Source: an uncultured Clostridia bacterium | Lineage (GTDB): Bacteria > Bacillota > Clostridia > Oscillospirales > Oscillospiraceae | Length of the DNA stretch: 50,620 nt | Assembly (NCBI GenBank): GCA_947165085.1 | Contig: CAMUZA010000008.1 | Span: 1 to 50,620 of the forward strand | Reading direction: 5' to 3' | Shown: piece by piece, positions 7,301 to 15,145 of the stretch | How positions within the stretch are numbered: the stretch's first letter is position 1 | Layout: each line of letters starts with the position of its first letter | The notes under the pieces: generated by a model | What the model was told of the DNA's origin: nothing | Database searches by the model: none | Seen by the model: only the letters and a program-made list of their open reading frames with translations | Position numbers and translations under genes: made by a program

Positions 7301-8824
7301 TCAGCCGTAGGGGTAGTAGATCGGCTCGTCGTCCGACTCTACCGTTTCCGCGCCTTCCTTGACGCCCTTTCCGTAGGGGAAGGCAATCCAGTCTTCCTCG
7401 GTCAGATCGCCGTAGACGGCCGTATAGCTTCCCCAGAGGACCGCGCCCGTTTCGACCCACACCTTCTGCAGCATGCCGTCCGCGCCGCGCTTAAAGACGT
7501 AGGAGCGGCCGTTCTCGGAGCGGATAAACATGTTTTCAAGGTAGAGCGCGCTTGTGTCCTGCGTCTCGCCGGAGGCAAAGGTGACGGAAACATACTCGTT
7601 TTCCTGCAGTCCCGCCTGCGCGTCCACGGCGATGGTCGCGGGATAAAGCGAAACGTTCGGATTGCCGTTGCCGTAATAGTAGCCGCTGACCGGCGTATCG
7701 CCGATGGATTCCAGCGTGCCGATGATCTCCACGCCGCTCATCCACGACATAACGGTGACCTCGTCGCCGATCCGGTAGCGGCTGCGGTCATACTCGCCGA
7801 TCGACACCTGCACATGATAGCAGCCGCCGCCGGACAGCAGGAGCACGGGACTTCCGTCCATTCTGGCAAATTCCGGATCGCTGATCATCAGGATCGTGCC
7901 GTCCACCTTTGCGTAGACGACGCCGTTTTCCGCCTCGCTCTTCATACGCTCGTATTCCACCTGTGCGATGCGGTATTCCACGTCCAGATCGCGGATCTCG
8001 ATTTGTTTTTCGGCGCGCATCTGCGCGATTTCGGAAACGGTATAGCCGGAGCTGTCGTCGATCCAGATCGGCTCCGGTTCCGGCTCGATCTCGTCGTCCG
8101 GCGGGATGATTGGGGTAAAGAAGCTGTATCTCAGCGTTCCGTTCTCTCCGCGCACGACGTGCAGTCCCCAGAGCTTTGTGATCGCGCCGTCGATGGAGTT
8201 TTGCTCGCGCTCCTCAAAGGAGATCCAGACCTCGCTGCTTTCCTCGCCGAACATGCCGGTGATGAAGCTCTCGTCATAGCTCACTTCGTCCGACCATACC
8301 CAGCGGTACGGCCATTCCTGCGTACCCTCGCCGCCGATCAGCAGCGGCAGCTCCTCGATCGGCTCCAGAGATACCTCCGTCGGTTCGGGCGGCTGCGTGG
8401 GAGGAGGCGGATAGTAGGGCTTCAGATTGTTGATCCAAACAAGGTCGTCCTTTGCGTTCTTCAGATCAAGCTCCGCCTGCTGCACTGCGATGCGCTTGCG
8501 CTCCAGCTCGATCTCCGTCAGCGTGGTATCGTAGCTCAGGAGCGGGTCGCCCTTTTGCACCTGGTCTCCCTCGCTGACGTAGACCTCCGTGATGGTCTGC
8601 GTATTGCTGACGTAGACGGACTGCAGGTTTTCCGCAGTCACTCTGCCGTCGAAGTACGCCTCGTCGCCGTAGAACATCGCGTAGTGCTGGCTGACCGGCA
8701 TGACCTCCACAGGATCGGTCTGTCTGCCGAAGTACCACAGACCGCCGACCAGACCTGCGCCCGCGACGAGAACGCTGATCGAAGAGATCAGCGCGATTTT
8801 CACGCCTTTACGCATGATCCTCAC
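7301..8824 (-). CDS. Membrane-fusion (HlyD/MacA-like) adaptor with an inserted domain in its coiled coil
   Basis: About 507 residues, much longer than usual MacA-type adaptors (370-400). An N-terminal signal anchor (about residues 8-30) leads to a lipoyl half (about 60-98, SEGDQVQKGDPLLSYDT), a first coiled-coil arm (about 101-130), then about 125 residues of Pro-, Glu- and Trp-rich sequence (about 136-262, starting YYPPPPTQPPEP) before the second arm (about 263-298) and the second lipoyl half and beta-barrel domains. The insert thus sits at the hairpin tip. GTG 8824 and ATG 8815 are both possible starts; GGAG lies 6 bases before the GTG. The gene overlaps the ATPase gene upstream by 17 bases (or 8 with the ATG) and precedes the permease by 19. 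Confidence 0.85.
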   Translation of the reverse strand: MRIMRKGVKIALISSISVLVAGAGLVGGLWYFGRQTDPVEVMPVSQHYAMFYGDEAYFDGRVTAENLQSVYVSNTQTITEVYVSEGDQVQKGDPLLSYDTTLTEIELERKRIAVQQAELDLKNAKDDLVWINNLKPYYPPPPTQPPEPTEVSLEPIEELPLLIGGEGTQEWPYRWVWSDEVSYDESFITGMFGEESSEVWISFEEREQNSIDGAITKLWGLHVVRGENGTLRYSFFTPIIPPDDEIEPEPEPIWIDDSSGYTVSEIAQMRAEKQIEIRDLDVEYRIAQVEYERMKSEAENGVVYAKVDGTILMISDPEFARMDGSPVLLLSGGGCYHVQVSIGEYDRSRYRIGDEVTVMSWMSGVEIIGTLESIGDTPVSGYYYGNGNPNVSLYPATIAVDAQAGLQENEYVSVTFASGETQDTSALYLENMFIRSENGRSYVFKRGADGMLQKVWVETGAVLWGSYTAVYGDLTEEDWIAFPYGKGVKEGAETVESDDEPIYYPYG

Positions 8825-9536
8825 CGTCCTCTCCGTCCTGCGCTTTTGCCGTCAGCGCATCGTCTTCCTTCTGCGAGGAGAGAATGCCGTCGCGGATGTA
8901 TTTGATCTGCTTCGCGCGGTCGGCGATCGCCTGCTCGTGGGTGATCATGATGATCGTCGTACCCTCCGCATTCAGGCGGTCGAAAATATCCATGATCTGA
9001 TTGCCGGACGCCGTATCCAGCGCGCCGGTCGGCTCGTCCGCCAGCAGGAGCTTCGGCTTGCCGACGATGGCGCGGGCAATCGCGACGCGCTGGCACTGAC
9101 CGCCGGAAAGCTGATTGGGGCGGAAGTGCATGCGGTCCTCCAGACCCATGGTCTTCAGCGCCTCCTCGGCGCGCTGCCGACGCTCTTTCTTCGGAACGCC
9201 GGCATACATCAGCGGCAGCGCGACGTTGTCGATCGCGTTCAGCTTCGGCAGCAGATAGAAGCTCTGAAACACGAAGCCGAGCAGCCGGTTGCGCATCTCG
9301 GCAAGGCGGTTGCTGCCCGCGTTGCGAAGATCCTCGCCGTCGAGAAAATAGTCGCCGGAAGACTGCACGTCCAGACAGCCGATCAGATTCATCAGTGTCG
9401 TCTTGCCGGAGCCGGACGGTCCCATGATGGCAAGATAATCGCCTTCCTCCACCTGCAGGCAGACGTCCTTGAGAACGCGGACGGTTTCCTTGCCCTGCGG
9501 ATAGTCCTTGCAGATGTCTTTCATTTCCACCAGCAT
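8808..9536 (-). CDS. ABC transporter ATP-binding protein, MacB/LolD type
   Basis: Nucleotide-binding subunit that powers the neighbouring permease. The 242-residue product has Walker A GPSGSGKTT (residues 39-47), Q-loop region FVFQSFYLLPKL (about 89-100), signature LSGGQCQRVA (144-153), Walker B LLLADEPTGAL (about 164-174) and the H-loop ITHE near 206. These match the LolD/MacB ATPase group. Start ATG 9536, five bases beyond the stop of the upstream adaptor. The C-terminal tail is acidic and lies in the overlap with the second adaptor gene, which suggests coupled translation. Confidence 0.95.
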   Translation of the reverse strand: MLVEMKDICKDYPQGKETVRVLKDVCLQVEEGDYLAIMGPSGSGKTTLMNLIGCLDVQSSGDYFLDGEDLRNAGSNRLAEMRNRLLGFVFQSFYLLPKLNAIDNVALPLMYAGVPKKERRQRAEEALKTMGLEDRMHFRPNQLSGGQCQRVAIARAIVGKPKLLLADEPTGALDTASGNQIMDIFDRLNAEGTTIIMITHEQAIADRAKQIKYIRDGILSSQKEDDALTAKAQDGEDGEDHA

Positions 9537-9539
9537 CTG

Positions 9540-10763
9540 TCAATTCCCTCCGACGACTGCGCCCTCATAAACTACGTCCTGATCCGGCAGGTTTTCCGGC
9601 GGCGTCTCCTGCGCCGGCGGCAGGTCGGTGACGGGCGCGCCTTCCTGCACGGTGTCGTCCGGGAAGGCGATCCGATCCTCTTCCGTCAGGCCGTTGAGGA
9701 TCTCATACTGATACAGGAATTCATCGAACGCGCCGACGGTAACGGGGCGCTTTTCGATCTTATCGTCTTTGTTTGCCGCCCAGACGAAGAAGCCCTCTTC
9801 CTCCGAGCCCGCCAGATAGGACGCATCTAACATCAGCCCGGTCTTTTCTTCCGTCTGCCCGCTCTCCGGCTCGATATAGACGTGCTGTCCGAGCAGCAGG
9901 CCTTCCATATCGTCCAGATCGACGTAGAACGGGTAGCTGCTGGACGTGGTCATCTCGTCCGTGTAGCCGTAATAATACATCCCGCCGCCGCTGTTGGAGT
10001 CTTCCGGACTGCTGTCGAGCTCTGCGATCATGCCCGTCCACATCCTATCCGCGTCGGAGCGGGAGCGAACGACCACGCGCTGACCGACGAAAAAGTCGCT
10101 GCGGTTGAGCTCGTTCACCTTTCCCTTGACGCGGTAGGCGCCCGCCTCGATCAGCGTGATGTACGGCAGCGGCATGCCGGTATACTCGTCAAAGCCGCCG
10201 TCCTCGTTGATCGCCTTGACCCGGCCGTTGATCGGAGAAACGACGTCTCCGTTGCCCGCCATCGCCTCCAGCGATTCCAGCTCACGTTCCTTGACGGTGA
10301 TATTGTACTCCGTCTCCAATTTGTTGGTCTCCAGGGTCTGGATGCGGATGGTATAGGACAATTGTTCCGAATCCTTCGCATTCGCCTTTTCCTTTTCCAG
10401 ATCGGCGATCTGTTCCTCCATATCGGTGATGGAGTTTTTAAGCTGTTCGATCTCCAGCAGCGACTTGTCGATGGTCAACTGCATCTCCTCCATGTCGTAG
10501 GAGAACAGCACGTCGCCCTCGGACACTTCCTGTCCCGCCTCGACGTTGAGCTGCGCGACCTTGCGGCTTTCATCGCGCTCGATCTTGACCTCGCTGCGCG
10601 CAACGACCACGCCCGCGCAGAGATTGAATTCGCCCATCGCGCCGTAGCCCATGATGTCCTTCACGGACTGCACGTAGACTGCGGGCAGCTCCTCGCCGCA
10701 GCCTGCAAGCAGCGTCAGCGTGAGAAGCAGTGTCAGCGCAATTGCAACATAACGTTTTTTCAT
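9540..10763 (-). CDS. Lipoprotein membrane-fusion (HlyD/MacA-like) adaptor
   Basis: First gene of the exporter operon, 407 residues. The N terminus is a lipoprotein signal peptide with lipobox LLAGC (Cys about 21), so the protein should be lipid-anchored outside the membrane. A first lipoyl half (about residues 75-92, EAGQEVSEGDVLFSYD) is followed by a coiled-coil hairpin (about 93-168), the second lipoyl half (DVVSPINGRVKAI) and a beta-barrel domain. It differs from the second adaptor of the same operon, which is membrane-anchored by an uncleaved helix and has a tip insertion. Start ATG 10763 after GGAGGCATTT. No clear promoter stands directly ahead; it may be read through from Mrp. Confidence 0.88.
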   Translation of the reverse strand: MKKRYVAIALTLLLTLTLLAGCGEELPAVYVQSVKDIMGYGAMGEFNLCAGVVVARSEVKIERDESRKVAQLNVEAGQEVSEGDVLFSYDMEEMQLTIDKSLLEIEQLKNSITDMEEQIADLEKEKANAKDSEQLSYTIRIQTLETNKLETEYNITVKERELESLEAMAGNGDVVSPINGRVKAINEDGGFDEYTGMPLPYITLIEAGAYRVKGKVNELNRSDFFVGQRVVVRSRSDADRMWTGMIAELDSSPEDSNSGGGMYYYGYTDEMTTSSSYPFYVDLDDMEGLLLGQHVYIEPESGQTEEKTGLMLDASYLAGSEEEGFFVWAANKDDKIEKRPVTVGAFDEFLYQYEILNGLTEEDRIAFPDDTVQEGAPVTDLPPAQETPPENLPDQDVVYEGAVVGGN

Positions 10764-10821
10764 AAATGCCTCCGGTGATTGTATTGATACCGTTTAGACG
10801 ATAAAAGACGGCTGATGTTCC

Positions 10822-11646
10822 TTACAGCTTGCCGATCGCGGCGATGGCGGCTTCGATCTCCGCCGTATCCAGCTCCTCCGCCAGACCTCTGTCGCACTTT
10901 TCCGCGACCGCAGGGTCGATTGGAAGCTGCGCCAGCACGGGAAGATGATACTCCTCCGCGATACTCGCAAGGTGGCTCTCGCCGAAGAGGGCATGCCGTT
11001 TACCGCAGTCTGGGCAGCGGAAATAGCTGTAATTCTCCACCACGCCGAGCACGGGAACAGCCATCATATTCGCCATCCGCACCGCCTTGCCGACGATCAT
11101 CGACACCAGCTCCTGCGGAGAGGTCACGATGATCACGCCGTCGATCGGCAGCGACTGGAACACCGTCAGCGGCACGTCGCCAGTCCCTGGAGGCATGTCG
11201 ACAAACAGATAGTCCACGTCGTCCCAAAAGACGTCCGTCCAGAACTGCTTGACCGCGCCGGCGATGATCGGACCGCGCCAAAGAACAGGATCGTTCGCAT
11301 CGTCCAGCAGAAGATTGATCGACATTACCTGAATGCCGGTCTTCGTCACTGCGGGATAAAAGCCTTCCTCACTGGCGCCGCTGACTTCCGTTACGCCGAA
11401 CGCCTTCGGAACGGATGGTCCCGTAATGTCCGCGTCCAGAATGGCGGCGCGCTTGCCGGCGCGCTGCATCGCAGTCGCCAGCATGGCGGTCACGGTGCTC
11501 TTGCCGACGCCGCCCTTGCCGGACACGACGGCGATTACCTTGCCGACCTTTGCCTTGCTGTTCAGTTGCGCCAGCATGCTCTCCGCCTTGCGGTCAGAGC
11601 AGCTTGCGCCGCAGCTTGAGCAGTTACCCGTACATTGTTCACTCAT
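10822..11646 (-). CDS. Mrp/NBP35-family ATP-binding iron-sulfur carrier
   Basis: P-loop ATPase of 274 residues that carries Fe-S clusters to apoproteins. N-terminal cysteines at about residues 5, 9, 12 and 16 (CTGNCSSCGASC) mark an NBP35-like Fe-S motif; the deviant Walker A GKGGVGKST lies near 43-51; a second cysteine pair CPDC near residue 210 is the bridging cluster site; DADITGPS is the Walker A' region. Of two candidate ATGs (11652 and 11646), 11646 is preferred because GGAGG lies 8 bases ahead of it. The start overlaps the end of the ABC-F gene by 8 bases. Confidence 0.93.
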   Translation of the reverse strand: MSEQCTGNCSSCGASCSDRKAESMLAQLNSKAKVGKVIAVVSGKGGVGKSTVTAMLATAMQRAGKRAAILDADITGPSVPKAFGVTEVSGASEEGFYPAVTKTGIQVMSINLLLDDANDPVLWRGPIIAGAVKQFWTDVFWDDVDYLFVDMPPGTGDVPLTVFQSLPIDGVIIVTSPQELVSMIVGKAVRMANMMAVPVLGVVENYSYFRCPDCGKRHALFGESHLASIAEEYHLPVLAQLPIDPAVAEKCDRGLAEELDTAEIEAAIAAIGKL

Positions 11647-13531
11647 GTTCATATCCTCCGAATGATTCTTCCAGTGCCGCAGCGGCTTGCTCCCACTGCG
11701 CCATCCGTGTTTCCAGTTTTTCTTCCTCCGCCTGCTTTTCCGCCGTCAGGCGCAGAAGCTCCTGATAGTCGGTCGCGGCGGCGCCCAGCGCGGCGTCCAG
11801 CGCTGCAATTATTTCCTCCTGCGCGGCGATCTCGCGTTCCAAGCGGCGGACGAGCTTTTCCAGCTCCTTGCTGCCGACGTCTTTGACCGTCTTTTCCTTC
11901 TTTTTCGGCTGTCGCAGACTCTGCGCCGCCTCATGTTCCTTGATGGAGCGGTATTTGGCGTAGCCGCACGGAAAATCGCGGATTACGCCGTTTTCCAGCT
12001 CCCAGACGCGCGTGGCGAATTTGTCCACGAAATAGCGGTCGTGCGAGACGAAGATCAAGGTGCCCTCGTACTCGTCGATCGCGCACTCGACCCATTCGCG
12101 GGAGGCGACGTCCAAGTGGTTCGTCGGCTCGTCGAGAATCAGCAGATTGATCTTTTCATCCATCAGCATGCAGAGGCGCAGCCGCGACTGCTCCCCGCCT
12201 GAGAGCGTGCCGACCGTTTTGAACACGTCCTCGCCCGAGAACAGGAACGCGCCCAGACGGTCGCGCGCCGACTGCGGCGTGCAGTTTTTCTCATAGAGCA
12301 TCGTGTCATAGAGCGTGCGCTCCGGGTGGTCAAAGTGGATGACCTGCGGCAGGTAACCCGCCTTGACGGAGGGACCGAATTTGATCTTTCCCTCGCCCGA
12401 AAGCTCCCCTAACAGCACGCGCAGGAAGGTCGTCTTCCCGCTGCCGTTGTCGCCCAGAAGCGCGATGCGTTCGCCGCCGCGGACGGTCAGCTCCACGTCA
12501 GAGAACAGCGTGCGCTCACCGAAGGACTTTTTCAGTCCCTTGACGCTCAGCACCTCATCGCCGTGGAATTCCTTTTCGCCGAAGCGGGCGCGCAAGGTTT
12601 TTTCCTTGGTCGGGCGCTCGGTTTTTTCGATCCGCTCCATGCGGTGCTGAATGGACATCGCGCGGCGGTAGAGCACGCGGTTGTTGATGCCCCAGCCCTT
12701 CATGCGCTCGACCGTGTAGCCGAGCTGCTTGAGCTTCGCCTGCTCCTGCTCGTACTGCTTGAGCTGGCGGTTGAAGCGGTCCTGCTTCTCCTGCAGGTAG
12801 AATGTGTAGTTGCCGCTGTAAAATTCGGCCTTTCCGGCGGAAATCTCGACAATCCTGTCCACCACGCGGTCGAGAAAATAACGGTCGTGGGAGATCGTCA
12901 GCACCGTGCCCTTGAATTTCAGAATATAGTCCTCGAGCCATTCCACGCTCTTCAGATCGAGGTGGTTCGTTGGCTCGTCCAACAGCAGGATGTCGGTCTT
13001 CTCCAGCAGGAGCCGCGCCAGATTCACACGGGTCTTTTCGCCGCCGGAGAGGCGGTCAAATTCCTGATCGCGCATCGACTGTGGGATACCGAGGCCGTTG
13101 CAGATCTTGTCGATCTCCGTATCCTGCTCGTAGCCGCCGCCGACGTGATAGGCGTTGCTCAGGCGGTCGTATTCGTCCAGCAAGGTCTTCGGCGCGCTGG
13201 CGGTCAGCTTGTCCGCGAGAGCTTCCATCTTATGCCGGATCGCTTCCAGCTCAGCGAACGCCGTCCTGAGGACGTCTTCGACCGTACTTCCGGCGGGATA
13301 GCGCGGGATCTGTGAGATCAAGCCGAGCTTTTTACCGGCGTTGATCACGATCTCGCCCTCGTCCGGCGCGATCTCGCCGGTCAGAATCCGGAACAGCGTA
13401 GTCTTGCCGCAGCCGTTTCGACCCATGATGCCGACGCATTCGCCCTCATGGACGTCAAAGGTCAGTCCGTCGAGCAGGATCGAGCCGACCTCGAAGGACT
13501 TGACCAGTCCGTTTACTGCAATATCAATCAT
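11639..13531 (-). CDS. ABC-F family ATPase (ribosome-associated, Uup/YdiF-like)
   Basis: Soluble protein of 630 residues with two ABC domains and no membrane part. Walker A motifs are GRNGCGKTT (about residues 37-45) and GDNGSGKTT (about 359-367); signatures are LSGGEKTR and LSGGEQSR; Walker B motifs LLLDEPTNHLD and LILDEPTNHLD carry the family's conserved DEPTNHLD. The interdomain linker (about 235-310) is helical and charged, and the C terminus (about 545-620) is a coiled coil. ABC-F proteins act on the ribosome E site to relieve stalling or give antibiotic protection; no resistance role can be claimed. Start ATG 13531 overlaps the rnmV end by 8 bases. Confidence 0.92.
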   Translation of the reverse strand: MIDIAVNGLVKSFEVGSILLDGLTFDVHEGECVGIMGRNGCGKTTLFRILTGEIAPDEGEIVINAGKKLGLISQIPRYPAGSTVEDVLRTAFAELEAIRHKMEALADKLTASAPKTLLDEYDRLSNAYHVGGGYEQDTEIDKICNGLGIPQSMRDQEFDRLSGGEKTRVNLARLLLEKTDILLLDEPTNHLDLKSVEWLEDYILKFKGTVLTISHDRYFLDRVVDRIVEISAGKAEFYSGNYTFYLQEKQDRFNRQLKQYEQEQAKLKQLGYTVERMKGWGINNRVLYRRAMSIQHRMERIEKTERPTKEKTLRARFGEKEFHGDEVLSVKGLKKSFGERTLFSDVELTVRGGERIALLGDNGSGKTTFLRVLLGELSGEGKIKFGPSVKAGYLPQVIHFDHPERTLYDTMLYEKNCTPQSARDRLGAFLFSGEDVFKTVGTLSGGEQSRLRLCMLMDEKINLLILDEPTNHLDVASREWVECAIDEYEGTLIFVSHDRYFVDKFATRVWELENGVIRDFPCGYAKYRSIKEHEAAQSLRQPKKKEKTVKDVGSKELEKLVRRLEREIAAQEEIIAALDAALGAAATDYQELLRLTAEKQAEEEKLETRMAQWEQAAAALEESFGGYEHE

Positions 13532-14111
13532 CGTTACCTCCGTAACGTTCCAGAAATTCCTCCCGCGTCATCATCAGATTGACCGCGTCAAGGAAGGCGT
13601 TGCTGCCCAGATGCTCCGGCAGCCGCAGGTCCTTCTGCAGCGTCTTTCGCTTCTGCGCGCTGTTTGCGCCGCCGGACAGACCGGCGCAGAACAGGTCCGT
13701 TTTCGTGATCCGATCTGTCGGGACGGCGGTATCGGTAAGCTCCGCGCCTGCGTTTTGCAGCGCGGCAAGCAGGACCTCGGGGCGCATGCCTTCCACGCCG
13801 AGCTTGCCTTCTTTCCCCGGCTGCGCCTTGCGGCGCTCCTTTCCGGGTACGTCCGGGATATAGGCGTGCAGCACCTTGTCCTTCGGCAGCGCTCCCTTGA
13901 GATAGTTGCGGATGACGAAACCAGCGCCGTCGGAGTCAGTCAAAATGATCAGACCGCGCTTTTCTGCGACCCTGCGCAGAAAGTCCAGCAGTTCCTTATT
14001 ACGCATTACGCCGAAGCCGTTCGTTTCGAAGATCGGCGCGTCGACGAGCTGTGAGAGCGTGTTCTTGTCATACTTTCCCTCGACGACGACCGCCTGCCGG
14101 AGCTTAATCAT
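13524..14111 (-). CDS. rnmV: Ribonuclease M5 (5S rRNA maturation)
   Basis: Toprim-domain nuclease that trims 5S rRNA precursors in Firmicutes. The 195-residue product has the Toprim start VVVEGKYDKNTL (catalytic Glu near residue 11) and the DxD motif TDSDGAG (about 72-78), followed by a DUF4093 C-terminal part with the conserved GKEGKLGVEGM. The start is ATG 14111 with GAGGCGCGGC ahead; the preceding in-frame codons belong to holA. It overlaps holA by 8 bases. In many Firmicutes rnmV adjoins ksgA or tatD; here it sits between holA and an ABC-F gene. Confidence 0.92.
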   Translation of the reverse strand: MIKLRQAVVVEGKYDKNTLSQLVDAPIFETNGFGVMRNKELLDFLRRVAEKRGLIILTDSDGAGFVIRNYLKGALPKDKVLHAYIPDVPGKERRKAQPGKEGKLGVEGMRPEVLLAALQNAGAELTDTAVPTDRITKTDLFCAGLSGGANSAQKRKTLQKDLRLPEHLGSNAFLDAVNLMMTREEFLERYGGNDD

Positions 14112-15141
14112 GCCGCGCCTCCTCGGCAAGCTGCAGGATCAGCAATTCGACAAGCCGTTCCTCCTCACCGTAGGAGGACTTGAGCTGAAAGTCCGTTTCG
14201 CAGCAGAGCAGAACCGCCCTGCGGCAGAAGCGTTCGGATACGCGCCGCGCCTGCCCCATCGTTTTGGTCGCGGCAAAGGACGGCATGGAGCAGAGCTGCG
14301 CCAGCTCCTCCGCCGATTTGCCCTCGCTCTGCAGGATCTTCGCCGCGTGAAGCCTTCGCATCTGCGAGCCGATCGCCGCGACGATCGGAATGGCGTCGTT
14401 CTGCATTTTAAGCAGCGTGTGCAGAAGCTCCAGCGCGCGGTCGAACTGACGCGCCGCCAGCGCGTCGGTGAGCTGAAATACGACCGCGTCCAGCGTCGGC
14501 TCGACGACCGCGTCGATATCCGCGCGCACGATCGTCTCCGCGCCGGAATAGGCGCAGATCTTCCCGATCTCCGCATCCAGCCGTGTCATGGAAAGTCCGC
14601 ACTGCTGCAGAAGATATCCGCACAGCTCGGGGGCGATCGTCTTCTTCTCGTGGGCAAAATGCCGGCGGATCCACGCGCGCAGGTCGCTCTCCGACTGGTA
14701 GCGAAATTCCGCCAGCACCGCATTCTTCTCAATTGTCTCCCAGAGCTTCCGCTTGCGCTTGTCCGGCTTGAATTCCTCGTAGGTCAGTGCCAGCGTGCAG
14801 TAGTCCGGCAGGTCGGACAGCAGCGCGCACAGACGCTCCGCGTCCGTGCCGTCAAAGAGGTCCACGTCCTCCGCCAAGATCATCGTGTGCTCCGCCATCA
14901 TCGGCAGAGCCTCAATACAGTCGGCAAGAAGATCGATGGAGAAATTCTCCGGATTCAGGCGGTGGAAATTGAAATCCGCCGTCAGATCGTCCAGCAGCAG
15001 CTTTTTGAGCTGCTCCAGATAGTACCGGCGCAGATAGTCCTCCTCGCCGTACAGGACGTAAAACCGCCCGGGCGTTTTCGCCTTCAGATCGCTTTTCAGT
15101 TGTTCAGCGCCGGCAGGCGTTCCGGTCGGTTTCTTGACCAT
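14104..15141 (-). CDS. holA: DNA polymerase III subunit delta
   Basis: Clamp-loader subunit that opens the beta clamp. The 345-residue length and the start FYVLYGEEDYLRRYYLEQLKKL match HolA; the AAA+-like N-terminal domain lacks a working Walker A, as is normal. Later parts such as LRAWIRRHFAHEKKTI and the helical collar domain (about residues 210-335) also fit. Start ATG 15141 behind GAGGTAATACC, four bases after comEC stops. The comEC-holA order is widely conserved in Firmicutes. Confidence 0.94.
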   Translation of the reverse strand: MVKKPTGTPAGAEQLKSDLKAKTPGRFYVLYGEEDYLRRYYLEQLKKLLLDDLTADFNFHRLNPENFSIDLLADCIEALPMMAEHTMILAEDVDLFDGTDAERLCALLSDLPDYCTLALTYEEFKPDKRKRKLWETIEKNAVLAEFRYQSESDLRAWIRRHFAHEKKTIAPELCGYLLQQCGLSMTRLDAEIGKICAYSGAETIVRADIDAVVEPTLDAVVFQLTDALAARQFDRALELLHTLLKMQNDAIPIVAAIGSQMRRLHAAKILQSEGKSAEELAQLCSMPSFAATKTMGQARRVSERFCRRAVLLCCETDFQLKSSYGEEERLVELLILQLAEEARHD

Positions 15142-15145
15142 GGTA

